Made by a program: the position numbers and the translations under genes. Positions 42,079-53,500 of a stretch of 64,000 nt of DNA are shown piece after piece (within the stretch, counting starts at the first letter, position 1; the number at the start of each line of letters is the position of its first letter). The notes beneath the pieces are model-generated. The model worked only from the letters and a program-made list of their open reading frames with translations, did no database searches and was not told the DNA's origin. This DNA is from Microcyclospora pomicola (taxonomy: Eukaryota > Ascomycota > Dothideomycetes > Capnodiales), in assembly GCA_002786065.1 (NCBI GenBank), contig NHNY01000001.1:1364001-1428000 (forward strand), read 5' to 3'.

Positions 42079-44742
42079 TCAGGCAGCCTTCCCAGCGACC
42101 TTGCCAGCATCGCGCACGGCGCCGACGAACTCCTCGGCGCTGCCGAGCGTCTCCCACCGTCGCTCGCAGCGCCAGCTGATCAAGTCGAGGATCTCCTGGC
42201 GGGAGCCGTAGAGTTCGGGCTCGAGGCGGCCGAGGACGGCGACGGCGGCGCGGATCAGGACCTTGTCGCCCTCGAAGACGTAGATGTCGAGCAGGCGGCA
42301 GACGTGTTCGGGGCCGAGGTTGTGGGCGAAGAGGCAACGGAAGAAGGGGTCGAGGAACTCGTCGGGTTGGACGTTGGTCGTCGGCGAGGTGAGGTGGGCG
42401 TGCAGTTGGGGGAACTTGTACTTGAGCGTCGTCAGGACGAGGTCGTAGGTGCGGGCCATGGCGGCTTGGTCGTGCACGAGGAACGCGAGCGGTAGCGGCC
42501 GGTTCAGCATGTTGGCGAGCACGACGAAGGCGGCGGATGCCGGGAGGTGCAGGCAGAGGATACCGACGATCAGGTGCGTGCCGTAGACATACCCGACATC
42601 GCTGCGGTACATGGCGTAGGCTTTGAGGACGTCGGTCAGGGTTTGGTGGAGGTGGCCGTCCGGCTGGAAGATGCTTTGCTCGGGGATGACGGTAGGCACA
42701 TCGCGCGCAATCGCATCAAGCCAGGCGGCTTCGTTGCTTTTGCTGCGTTCTTCCTCCGGCATCTCGGCGACGCGCTCCTCCAGCTCATGTGCACGACGAA
42801 GCGCCGCTTCGAATGAGGCGGGAGAGAGTTCCAGCTCGTTCCCAATCGCACGCTGCCACACCTCTGCCCGACTCGAGGGCGTTACACCTCGCCACCACAG
42901 CTCGCGCGTCCTTGGCTCATTAATTACTTGCTCCCATTGAGGCAGCACGTGCTGTTCCCAGATGCGTGCGATGCTGTCTTGCATCTCCTCATGACTCTCC
43001 AACTCCTCCTTTTGCTTCGACGCGCGTTTCTTGTCCGCTTCGGCCGATCGAGCCATCATCTGCTCCCATTCCCGCATGTGCTTCTTCTCCTCCTTTTGGC
43101 TTTTCGGGGGTAACCACGAGGGCCGTGTGCGGGTGAGCACCGCCTCTTTCTCTTTGCTAATGGGCAAGGGATCAATCATGATGTTCCCCTTTTGAATCGG
43201 GGGGGTTTCCACCACCATCGTCTTTGCTCGCATTTTAGTGAGATCTGGGCGAGGTGGGCTGCTCTGAGCACTGACGGTGCCTGAATGCCTCCTATCCACG
43301 GATGATCGCGCGGAATTGGTCGCTGCAAGCTCTTCCAAGGCATGTGACAGTTGGCGAGCCTCGTCATTCAGATCATCCGACCAAGACTTGGATCGGTGTT
43401 GGTACCCAAAGGGTTGCTCATGAGAGAAGGAAGTCACCGTGGCGCTACGGGGCAGTCCAGGTTTTCCGCCATGTCTCGGGGATCGTGGGGAGCCATATTG
43501 ACCATTGCGTATCATTGTTGGAGCTGAAGGCCTTCTCGCATTTTTAGGCACGTTCGCAGAATGGAGGTTTCCATGCGCGCTGTTCAAAGCCCCGTTCGAA
43601 GGTCTTCGACGATTGGGGCTCGGCGTTTTTGATCGGAGCGCAGGCAGCTGGGCAAATATGGGCGGCTGGCCAGGCATGGGCGAGATGGGCACATTCTCCA
43701 AAATTGCCTCATCTGGCACCTCCTCATCTTCGTCATTATACTCTTCCTCCAATTCTTTCACCGTCTTCCGAACGGGCTGCCAGGACTGTCGTCGTTGGTG
43801 CATGAAACCAGGCCCTCCCATATTCGGAGACCTGCTCTCCCAGGAGTCTCTCGAGCCTATTGACGGCGAACTTTGCGGGATTTGTCCGTTCATCGGAACC
43901 ACGCCAGTCCGGCCTGGTGAAGGGCTTCTCGATGATACTCTCTGCAGCGACTGTCTCATCATCATCCCCGCTGGACTTGTCGGACTTCTCCGCACAGGGG
44001 GTCGATTCGGCAGCCCCAAGGTCGTCTCTTTCAACGCGCCATTGACGTGTCCTCGAAGACTCGGAAACCTCCGCGAGTCCAATCCAAGACCGCTGTGACT
44101 CCTTCCCATGCCCTCGTTCGCCCCCGTACACGTCGGCGTGACCGAGCGTTTCGCCGGACGGCGCAGCGTCGGCCGACTCTCCGGCTTGACGTTGCAATCG
44201 TCCACATTCTCACGATTCGTCGAGTCCTCCTCGAGCAGAATCTCCTCGAAATGTGCGAGACGCTCGGTGGAGCTGTCGTCTTCGCTCAGACTGTCGCTGC
44301 TGCGAAGACTGCTGGAAGCGGAGGACTTGGAACTCTTGCTGTAGCTCAGCTCGGGCGGAGAGCCCGGAGCAGCCATGACGCTGGTCTCTTCGACAGGCTC
44401 CATAAGCGCGGTGTCGAGACTAGCGTAGCCGGCGAGGGTGGGCAGGTTGACGCAGAAGACTCGCTGCCTCTGTTGCTTGGCGGGGCGGATCACAGGACGG
44501 AGGTCGCGATCATCCTCCTGGTGAGACGGGAAGGGAGCGGCGGTGGATTTCGAGGTCGGCAGAGGGAGGAGGTCGGCGAGCTCGGGAAAGTCGTCGTTGT
44601 TGGGGTGGTGGTTGTCGTGGTCGTGATCGTGAGCGAGCGGATATGGGTGGTCGGCGGCTGCAGCGGTGTGAGGGTGGTGGTGGTGGTGGTGACGGTGATG
44701 GTGTAGCCGGGCAACAGGAAACGAAAGATCTGTTGCAGCCAT
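42079..44742 (-). CDS. TBC-domain protein lacking both catalytic fingers
   Basis: 887 residues in one exon from the ATG at 44742. The TBC (Tre-2/Bub2/Cdc16) domain lies at about residues 610-885: ARIWEQHVLPQWEQ, LWWRGVTPSSRAEVWQRAIG, then the three motif positions. In active Rab-GAPs motif A reads IxxDxxRT; here it is IARDVPTVIP, with Thr where the Arg finger should be. In motif B active enzymes have YxQG; here it is VGYVYGTH, with Tyr in place of the Gln finger. The remaining fold elements (ANMLNRPLPLAFLVHD; EFLDPFFRCLFAHNL; LLDIYVFEGDKVLIRAAVAV) are intact. The N-terminal 600 residues are disordered, with His-rich repeats at 14-50. It is probably a Rab-binding scaffold or a GAP with another mechanism; that is inference. 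Confidence 0.9.
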   Translation of the reverse strand: MAATDLSFPVARLHHHRHHHHHHPHTAAAADHPYPLAHDHDHDNHHPNNDDFPELADLLPLPTSKSTAAPFPSHQEDDRDLRPVIRPAKQQRQRVFCVNLPTLAGYASLDTALMEPVEETSVMAAPGSPPELSYSKSSKSSASSSLRSSDSLSEDDSSTERLAHFEEILLEEDSTNRENVDDCNVKPESRPTLRRPAKRSVTPTCTGANEGMGRSHSGLGLDSRRFPSLRGHVNGALKETTLGLPNRPPVRRSPTSPAGMMMRQSLQRVSSRSPSPGRTGVVPMNGQIPQSSPSIGSRDSWESRSPNMGGPGFMHQRRQSWQPVRKTVKELEEEYNDEDEEVPDEAILENVPISPMPGQPPIFAQLPALRSKTPSPNRRRPSNGALNSAHGNLHSANVPKNARRPSAPTMIRNGQYGSPRSPRHGGKPGLPRSATVTSFSHEQPFGYQHRSKSWSDDLNDEARQLSHALEELAATNSARSSVDRRHSGTVSAQSSPPRPDLTKMRAKTMVVETPPIQKGNIMIDPLPISKEKEAVLTRTRPSWLPPKSQKEEKKHMREWEQMMARSAEADKKRASKQKEELESHEEMQDSIARIWEQHVLPQWEQVINEPRTRELWWRGVTPSSRAEVWQRAIGNELELSPASFEAALRRAHELEERVAEMPEEERSKSNEAAWLDAIARDVPTVIPEQSIFQPDGHLHQTLTDVLKAYAMYRSDVGYVYGTHLIVGILCLHLPASAAFVVLANMLNRPLPLAFLVHDQAAMARTYDLVLTTLKYKFPQLHAHLTSPTTNVQPDEFLDPFFRCLFAHNLGPEHVCRLLDIYVFEGDKVLIRAAVAVLGRLEPELYGSRQEILDLISWRCERRWETLGSAEEFVGAVRDAGKVAGKAA
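44590..44702. repeat. coding GTG/CAC-rich microsatellites
   Basis: Runs of GGT/GTG on the + strand (ggtggtggtggtggtg near 44673-44689 and gtggtcgtgatcgtg near 44613-44630) encode the His/Asp-rich N-terminus of the minus-strand TBC protein. Confidence 0.6.
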
Positions 44743-45702
44743 GACCACTAGCTCTATAGATGAATTGAGAGAGCGCCCGGCCGCGTTGAATGGTAACCCC
44801 CCTTAGCGCGGCACAAGGGCAGACACGTCCAGGGCCAATCGGAGCCGGCGTATGACGACAGACGGACGGGGAATGAGCGGCGCGCCGGGAGTTGACGGCC
44901 GCGCGATGTTCGGGGTGCTGGAGGATGTGTTGATAATTGATATACGGCGGAGCGAGGTGTGAATGTTGACAGTAAGGATGAGGCAGGGAGATTGAAGCTG
45001 GGAGAAGGCGAGTCGGTGTATGCGCTGTGGTGCGAGATGATTGCCAGCATTAGGCGCTGTAGCGTGGCTGGGGGGCACACAGCAAGATGCAGCTGCAGCA
45101 GCAAGCGCCCAACCATCCCACTCCCATCGCCTGCCCGTCAAACCTGCATGGAACTGTGCATGATCATGATCATGATGCTGCCAGCGCATGATTACATCAA
45201 CTCCAACGGCCACTATCAAAACAGCGCGGGTGTCGCCAAAAAGACGTTGCTCAGTAGCGTGGATGGATTGTTTTGCCTACACGCGCACCAGATATGGATG
45301 TCTCAAGTTCGATATCGCTAAACACCGGCAGACACCCACTGTACCGTGCCCCTTGTGGAGATTTGCAGTGCTAAACTGGAACTATACGAGCCAGGATATG
45401 TCTCGACGTTTATGACAGGTCCTCACAGCTCCACTACATGACGGTACATGTGCGAAGTATCCCATTGACACGTCAAGTACTGCATCGACCGTCATAGATC
45501 GTGTTGGGTAGTTCTAGCCTGGTCACTTCGGAGATCTCCAGTCCTCAATCGCGTGCCTTGGTCCTAATCATCATCAATAATGCACATCGTCTTGATCTGT
45601 CTCCACATGCGCCGCTGAATAAACATCGGCGATCCGCCACCGCACTGAACAAGCAAACCGGGTGCGGCAACAGATTTCTTGGAACGATAGTCATCCCAAA
45701 GG
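44743..45702. other. intergenic
   Basis: Upstream of the TBC gene and downstream of TERT. No supported gene. A catgatcatgatcatgatg run near 45158-45176 is a small imperfect repeat. Confidence 0.4.
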
Positions 45703-48700
45703 TCAGCACGTCGTCCTGCTATCATATTTGCTCGCAATCGGTTGTAGCAATTTCCTCTGCGCTCGCAACGTCGGAGCGTTCATTTGCTGTCGAATCCATT
45801 CCAGCAGTTCGCGATGCTGGGTCTGTCGCCGGGTGAAGACTGCGTGAAAAGCAGTACAGGCCAACCTGGATATCCCAGATAAAATCATGGTTAGCTTGCT
45901 TGGCGCTTCATGGGACGGTGTTGGAAGTAGCGCGGGAGACAAGCAGGGAAAGCCGGGTCTGGACGGGTAAGGCATGCAGGAGACACCACATGAAACCTGC
46001 TTCAGCCTCCACTCCACACCCTCATTCGATTTGCTGTCCACCGCCAACAATACAGTCCCACGATGAGAAAGCATCAAAAACAGGACGACTCACCATCGTG
46101 CTTGGATATGCGTCACACTACACGCATACGGGACATGGGCCTTACCCGTCCGCGGCCGATGCTTCATCAACGCACAAGCAAGTCTGATCATGTCGTCTAG
46201 AACTCCTGCGAACACACTTGTCAGCAAGGGTCGTTCACCCATCACACACCGTATATAGCTATTGCATGGTCGATCCCGCTTCATCTCACCGAAGGCTGCA
46301 TACATCCCATCGTGTAGCTTCGGTTTTCGGCGGAAGTCTGGTAGTAAATCTAGACACTCACTGATGATCAAGCCGTCTCTAGGCTTTTTGCCACTCGCAA
46401 GGGACCGGATGTAATAATAGCTCTTGAGGGCCACCTCGGAGAAGCTGTGGTAGAGGTTTCTCAAGACGGTCGGCGCGCTGTTGTAATTGGTGGACAGTAA
46501 CATCGGATGCATCTGCAGCTTCAGCGCGCTCAATGTCTTGCGATAGAAGCTCTGGCCGGGAAGGCGTGAGTACTCGACCGTCACCGAGTCCGCCATGTTG
46601 CACTTGCGCCGTCGCTCGCTGTCTTTGCTGATGTCCAGTGTCGTCGTGTTGATGGCATTGCCGCAATATGCAAATTCGCCGTCAACAGCAGTCGGAGTGA
46701 TCTCCTGCTGGTCGACCTGGACAGCAAAGTTGGCCCGACTCTTCTCCACCTTGACTTGGACGCCGTACTGAGGTAGGCCTCCGTGCATGATGTGCATGAA
46801 CCGTTCCGCAAGTCCTCGCTCTGTGGTGATGACCAAGAAGTCGTCGATCAGACGAAGCAGTATGCTGTGTTGGTTGCCCAGGAAAGAGAGGACCTCTCGC
46901 TCCAGGGCGGCATAGATGTAACTGCATAGCAGACTCGACACGATCGAGCCTTGAGGAATACCTTTCTTTTGTCGATAGTAACGCTTTCCCAATTTGATCA
47001 GGTTCGACTCCACGTGTTCCTCGAGCAGCTTGATGATACTCGATCGTGCTTCGGGTCGCTGAACCACACCATCGACATATACGGTCTTGTTCCGGCCATC
47101 TGATGTATCAGCCTCGACCTCCTGCAGAAAGTCGAACGGCTCGTCGCCCGTAGCGGCTTTTGTGAGGAATTTCCAGAACGGCTTCACCCCAAAGCCTGAT
47201 GTCGTGTCGCTCACGCCCCCAAGGAGTTTACCACGAGCATATCTCGCAACCGAGTACTCCTCACTGCCGATGATGGTCTTGACCAGCTCCATCAAGCGTT
47301 TTTGCGGGATGGTGTCAAAGCAGGCCTGGACATCGACCTTGGCGAAGTACAAGGGAGCACCGTCCAATGACTGCGTCTTCAGCCTGGCCTTGAAGGCTTG
47401 GAGTCTCGGAAACATATCATCCACCGAGAACAGAGCAGATCCCAGCATTTCCGGATGCGCGCCTTTCTCAAAGTTCAACACCGCGAAAGCCGGGTTCAGT
47501 AGGCTGTTGATACTTCTTCCCAGGATCATCTTGCCATGCTGCAGTCGATGCACGCGGCGACGAAGGTTGATGATAGGCCGCATGCCCTGCTCTTTGGGCA
47601 AAAGTCGGACTCTGCTGAACCCCAGAGCCTGCTTGCTGAGCAATTTCTGCACATCTTCAGCTCTGCATTCCTCGAGCATGTTATTCGTCAGGGACACCAA
47701 CGCCGGCTTCGACATTGCTTCCCACACATCATGTCGAAAGTAGAAGAGCTGATTGCGATGCGCACTAGATTCGGTGACGTGGAAGTTGCTGCGAATCAGC
47801 GGAATGACAAAGGAGTCGAAGATATAGTAGAGCAGTTCGGCCATCAACTCCTTTCTCTTCTCAAAATCCGTATTGCTGATGTTGTGGCTAGCATCTGCCT
47901 TGACAGGGAACAACCAGTCTACATCGCTGATGGTCATGTTCTGCATCACGTCGTGCATGCTCAGGCTTTCGTATCTGCGTAGCTGAACAAACTTGTCAAT
48001 GCTTTGGCATACTGCCAACTTGTTCCGGGAGCCCGCTTCAGCAGTCCCCATGAGCTCTGGAGGAAGGACTCTGAAAATAGCAGCTCTACAGAAAGCAGCG
48101 ACTTGCACGTGGCTAGTAGCCAGGCTGAACGTCTTTGTGTCGGCATTAACACTTTCACCAGACACTGGGCAGTGATGTTGTAGCAAAGCATGATATGCAC
48201 AGCGCGAATGCCGTTTCCGCAGACGTTGCACCAAACGAAAGACTCTACCTCGCAGTCTCTTGGGTAGCGGTTGGACCTTGTCAGGCGTCCACTTCCCCGA
48301 GACCATGCATCTCTGCTTCCACCGTAAAGTCTCCCGTGCAATTTCTGTTTCCCTCGTGTTGTAGTCCTTGAACGGCTGAGCGGTATCTGTCCGATCGACG
48401 TCCGATGTGAAAACATTATGTAGTCCGAACTGCCGCGGGAAGATATATTTCATCATCGCCGTCGTCTGTCCTTCGTCGTCTAGGTCTTTGAGGTGGGTCA
48501 AGATATGGTTCTGGTTCAATCCGAGGCAGATCTTTCCGTCAGACGAAACAAATGGCTTGGCATAGAGCATCCTGTGTCGGACGAATCGAATGTCAGAAAG
48601 TCCTCGTTCACTAGGGCGCTTCGCAGACGCACTCTTCCCCGACACGGAAGTCTCTCCCTTCGGCAACACAGCATCAACACGTCCTGGCATTGAGCGCATA

Positions 48701-49552
48701 GGCTTCAGATCCGAAAGAGGCGTCCCACTGACCTGATACAGGTTACCACCACCCCGAACTGGACAGAATATGCCACATCGAGCGAGCATATCGCCCAGAA
48801 TCCGCTCCGATCGTCTGCCCAGCAGCATCGGCAGCGCGGTCCACGGCGCAGTCTTCAACGCCTGGACATGTCGATTCGCGCAACTCGAGAACAAGCCTGG
48901 CATCCCGGGCACCGCGCATAGCTCCTCGTTGCCGCGCGAGGTCGCGTATCTCTGGAACCCCTGGCACAACAGATGAGACGGCCGATGCGAACCCACATGT
49001 CGGCGAAACAGCAACCAGACGGCGAAGTCGACGATCTGATCGATTCTGTTAGCCCCGTCAACAGTAAAGGAATAGTTCGCATACCTCACTCTGCCCCGGC
49101 ACCCCCACCGCCGCCCCCAACGACGACACCACCGACTCCTCCTCCTCCAACTGCTGCGTAAACACCTCCACCTCTCGCCCCAGCTGCGCGACCACCGCAT
49201 CGTCCGCGCCCGCGCACACGACGCGCTCAAAAGTGCCAACGACCGTCTGATCGAGTAGCGTCGCGAGCGCGGCGTCCTCCTCCGTCGCCGCAGCAGACCC
49301 ACTACCACTACTACTACTCACCCCTCCTCCTCCCCCCTTCCCCCGCCGCTGCTGACCGAACGCCAACACCCGCCGCCGCAACTTCTTCCCCGCCCGCGCG
49401 CCCAGATACTGCCGCAGCGTCAGGACGTGCGGGTAGTACTGCTGCAGCAGCGGCAGCGGCGGGGCCGGGGCGGGAGCATCAGCGGACTGCCGCGCGAGTT
49501 TGCGGCGCTTGTCGGCATGCTGCGCGGCGTGGGACTTGCGTTTGCGTTTCAT
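45703..49552 (-). CDS. TERT: telomerase reverse transcriptase (three exons)
   Basis: Catalytic subunit of telomerase, copying its RNA template onto chromosome ends. Exons 49552-49085, 49035-46094 and 45865-45703; introns of 49 and 228 bp; 1190 residues. Exon 1 gives a basic N-terminus and YYPHVLTLRQYLG, a fungal TERT opening; exon 2 begins IVDFAVWLLFRR. The middle carries LSDIRFVRHRMLYAKP and KYIFPRQFGLHNVF. T motif: FYFRHDVWEAM (about 587). Motifs 1/2: GFSRVRLLPKEQGMRPIINL. Motif A: YFAKVDVQACFD with catalytic D724. B': KKGIPQGSIVSSLL (about 850). Motif C: LRLIDDFLVIT with D887 and D888. D and E: GVQVKVEKSRANF and YCGNAIN. The C-terminal extension crosses the last intron (SVTHIQARW/LACTAFHAVF) and ends in exon 3. 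All three catalytic Asp are present, so the enzyme looks functional. Confidence 0.95.
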
Positions 49553-50551
49553 GGCGGTTGGGTTTCAAGGATGTTAGAACATGGTGGTGTAGACGGATGT
49601 GGTGACTAGTAGATGGACGGGCGTTCCGCTCGCGTGAGGTGTAGGAGCCGAGGAAGGAGGACGCGGATCAACGCGCTAGAGACTCGCGCGCACGTGATGG
49701 GTATGCATGCACTTTCACCCCATATAGCTGATGTGATGAATATGTCGAATGCTATAGAGAGAGAAGAGAGTGAAGATCTCCTGGATGTCTGCAGAGTAAT
49801 TTGATGAACGGATGGGCAGAGTCAGGCAATGTGAGATATCTCCAATGCGCAGTTCCATTTCAAGACCGACAATAGCTCAAAAATGGCCAACTACGCATGT
49901 AGCATAGCATTGCATAGCACAGCATATCTTCGCCTGAAACATGCATTCTGAGTAAACAATGAAGTGAAGTATCAGGTAGTGGTATTCATTTCATTCACTC
50001 AATATATCGCGCAATGTCCACAGACAACCCGACAGTACAGAGACACATGTGTCTTCCACCCAGATCCACGCCATACATAAAGAGGTACATGTGCCATTGC
50101 TCGAGGTCAGTCGTGTCGGTGCGGGCACATTCTCGTTCAGAACAAGAAACATGGTCAACATCGAGTACCTCCTGATGAGCTTCCCCTTGACATCCGCCAT
50201 CGAGCAATCCGCTTCAAACATGAAAAACAGGAGGTGAGAGAAAATCAAGCAGAAATCAAGGTTGGTGGGTATGATACTGGAAAGAAGCGCTGGTATGATG
50301 TATGAGAGTAAGGCTCGCTTGGTGGGAAGGAGAATCGTCGCTGATAAAGGATTGAGAACTGATCGAAGCAGTCCGCATGACTGGTGGGAAAATGGCGCAT
50401 ATCGAAGAGGTTAGACAGGGCCGGGAGCGTGTCAGATCTGGCGGCCACCCTCTGGCTCATCATGGAGAGACCTTGCCGGAAACGCCAGGATACAGTATAG
50501 AAGTCGACCGCGCGTCGTGATGTCGGAACGCATTAAAAGCTTCGAGGTGCA
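49553..50551. other. intergenic
   Basis: Upstream of TERT and downstream of the RhoGAP gene. AT-rich in the middle with a run of catag/cata units near 49895-49925. No gene is supported. Confidence 0.4.
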
Positions 50552-50562
50552 TTAAAAGCTCG
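50529..50562. repeat. 12-bp direct repeat at the RhoGAP stop codon
   Basis: GCATTAAAAGCT occurs twice, about 20 bases apart. On the minus strand the second copy (50550-50561) contains the RhoGAP stop codon, so this looks like a short local duplication at the gene end. Confidence 0.5.
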
Positions 50563-53500
50563 CGCCTTCCTCTTCGCGAAGATTGATCAAGCTCGACTTC
50601 CTTTGCGGCGCGACCGTATTCGATTGTAGCATCATGGCGCTCTCGCGACGGCGTGATTTGGCGTCACGTTGGTTCGTAATGCCGCCTGCAGCATTGTTGA
50701 ACCCGGTTGGCGAACGGAGGGCGTCGTTCAGACTGCCGTATCCGCCCTCGCCATGCGGTGCCATCTGGTAGCTTGAGTAAGCGGGTTGCATGGGAGTAAA
50801 GCCGGTGTCGTTGCCGTTGATAGCCCCAAAGGATTGGAAGGTCGTTTGGTTGTAGGCTGGGGTGGGGAGATCGGTAAACATCTGCTTCCGAGGTGATCGC
50901 AGATCTGAAGGCAGGGCAGGAGCTTGAACTTCGCGAGCGCTGATGGGGGATTCGGCCTCGTCCATCGGTGGGCCGAAGATGGTGTGTTGTTCTTCGACGA
51001 ATGAAGAGATCAGGGGTCCAGGAACGTTGAGGGTAGGTGCAAAGACAATGCCGACTGAGGAGAAGTTAGCTAAGAATGGTTGCTGGGCACATCACACGAA
51101 ATGACTTACCATTGCGAACATTCATCTTGTTGACCTCTGCGTTACTGACAACCGACAGCAAGAAAGCGGACAGCGCTTCCAACAACGCACGATTTGCCGG
51201 CGGTAGTCTGTTGACAAGCACGTTCAATGCTGCGATCTTATCCTTGGTGTTCATCTCCAGACACGAAAGGAACTCGATATGAAGCTCTCTGGTGAGGATG
51301 CTGGCGGGTAGCTCACGAAGATAGGTCTTCAGCAAGCTAGCCACAGCATGTATGTCGTAGTATGTCTCATCAGCAACGAGATTCACATCTCCTTCGCTAT
51401 TGAAACGATCTTTCAATGACTTGATCACCGTGTTGGAGCCGGATAATCGGAAGATGCCTTCCTCGGCAATGGCGTTCTTGATCGTCAGATACTCAAAACA
51501 GCGATACACCACAGCCGGAAGATCTGTGGCGACATCAACAGGCCGGGCATGTTCGACGGCCTCGGCGAGAGGCACGCCGAAAACAGCTCGCTGACCTCCC
51601 GCCGAGTTAGAATCGTAAGATCCGTGGGTGGGTAGGTTGGTCTGTTCTTTTAGGTCAGAAGATGATCTACCCCTCCCAGAAGTGAAGGTCGATGCGAAGA
51701 ATCCTCGTTTCTTTTGGTGGTCCTTGGGGAATGCTCCAGTGAGAGGTGTCTGCGGTGCTTTACCCTTCCAGTCCTCGCCGTTCTTGATGACGGTGAGATC
51801 TGTTGGGCCAGAGATCATCGGTCGGCCTGGGGGAGCGGGGAAAGTGGCCTCGTGCGGCAAGCCTGGCGATCCAGGAGCATTGCCAATGACAGGCGCCTCG
51901 CCAGCGACAGTATCGTTGTAGCTGACGCCACGAGTTGCATCCAACCTATCTTTGTTAAGAGTTGGTGGCCTCAAATCACCGAACGACTGTTTCAGTCGAG
52001 GAGACCGGGCGACACTGATATGCGGCTGAGTGACTTGTGTCCCTTTGAGAAAGGTTCCTGAATCTTCGTCGCCGTCCTGGTAGTCGACGTATGCCAACAG
52101 AGCATCCACCCACAAATCTCGCTCCACATCACTTTCAGCACATAGAACATGCCGGACCAAACTCGAGGAGTCTTTCTTCTTCGGCTCCAGAACCAGGAAC
52201 GCATGTCTGAATTGGTTGTCTTCGTCATCGCTTTGCTGATTCGAGTTGCTGGACTGCTTGCCGATCTGAGCGTTCTGCAGCTTGATGACACCCAGATGAG
52301 CACCCCCGGGAGCTTCGAAGTAGCGCAGAATCGGCCCATCGAGGACGAAATACCGTGCTTTCCATCCTCCAAAGTTCTTTCCGCGCTTCGTGAGGTAGCC
52401 TGCGCGATGTGGTCGTTGCTTTGAAAGCGGAGTATCGGGACGGACTTCGGTGCTCTCTCTGAAGTAGTCATTGCCAGCATCCATGCCTAATACATCGCAC
52501 GAAAGGAACTTGCAAACAACTTTGGCGGCAGTCTCGTCGACAACGAATTCCAGCATTCGATCGAGATAGATGTCTACTGCTGCTCGGCGAGCATCGATCT
52601 TGGACGGAGAATGTCCGGTGAAGATCGCCTTGTCCGGCAACCGATCTTTGACTGCTGCGACAGACCTAATGCGCGTGTCGAACGTCGCAAGAGCAGCATA
52701 AGTCTTCTCGATACACCACAACTGTTTGTGATTGGATCGCTGGTGCACTGCCAGAGTAATTACAGGGTTTTCGTCCGTGATGGTTGGTGATGGGGCTGTC
52801 TTGGGGGCGATCATGCTCTGGCGAGATGGTCTCATCCTGGGGGAGTGGGTCTTGACGTAGATAGATGGCAGTGCATTGGGTGGTAGTAGTAGATCTGGAT
52901 ATTGTTCTGTTACGAATCCCGTGTACACTTCAGTCGGCGATCTGGGCTCACTCGACATGGACGGCCTTTCTTGATCGGGACTCGGCTCGGGGGATGTCTT
53001 CAGACGATCTGCAATCGACGTTTGGTATGTTTCCGCTCGTGCAAGGTGCGGGTTGTGTAAGGTCGCAGCAAGAGGAGTTTGTGGAGGGAGAGGAATCGGT
53101 TGTCTTGGCGCTCTTGGAGAAAGAGGCAGTCCGGCCATACCTGCCTTGGGCGACATCGGTATGGAGTTGATGATTTTGTTCGGTGCACGAGGCATGGGCG
53201 AGTTCATCGGTCTGTCGCCTGGTCGGGGACTCATCGGCAGGCCAGGACTTAACAGTGCAGGAGCTATGTTGCCGTTTTTCATGTTATCCGGGATGTTTCG
53301 TTGCCGTAGCATTGCGACTGGATCCATCATGTTTTGGAAAGCGGGCACCGCCGCGCTCTGTTCATACACAGATTGAGGGTGGTCTGTTGGAAGACCTAGA
53401 GCATTACCTCTCGCGTCCGCTGACCCTGACGGGGCCGCACTCTTGCTCTTGGATTTGTCCTTTTTCGACCTGCTGCGGTGTTCGTATTCCTCTTGTGCGA

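Noticed and set aside
46090-49308. Reading the central TERT frame as a retroelement reverse transcriptase
   Set aside because: It has TERT-specific T motif, motif order and N-terminal blocks, no endonuclease, RNase H or terminal repeats, and forms a normal spliced host gene.
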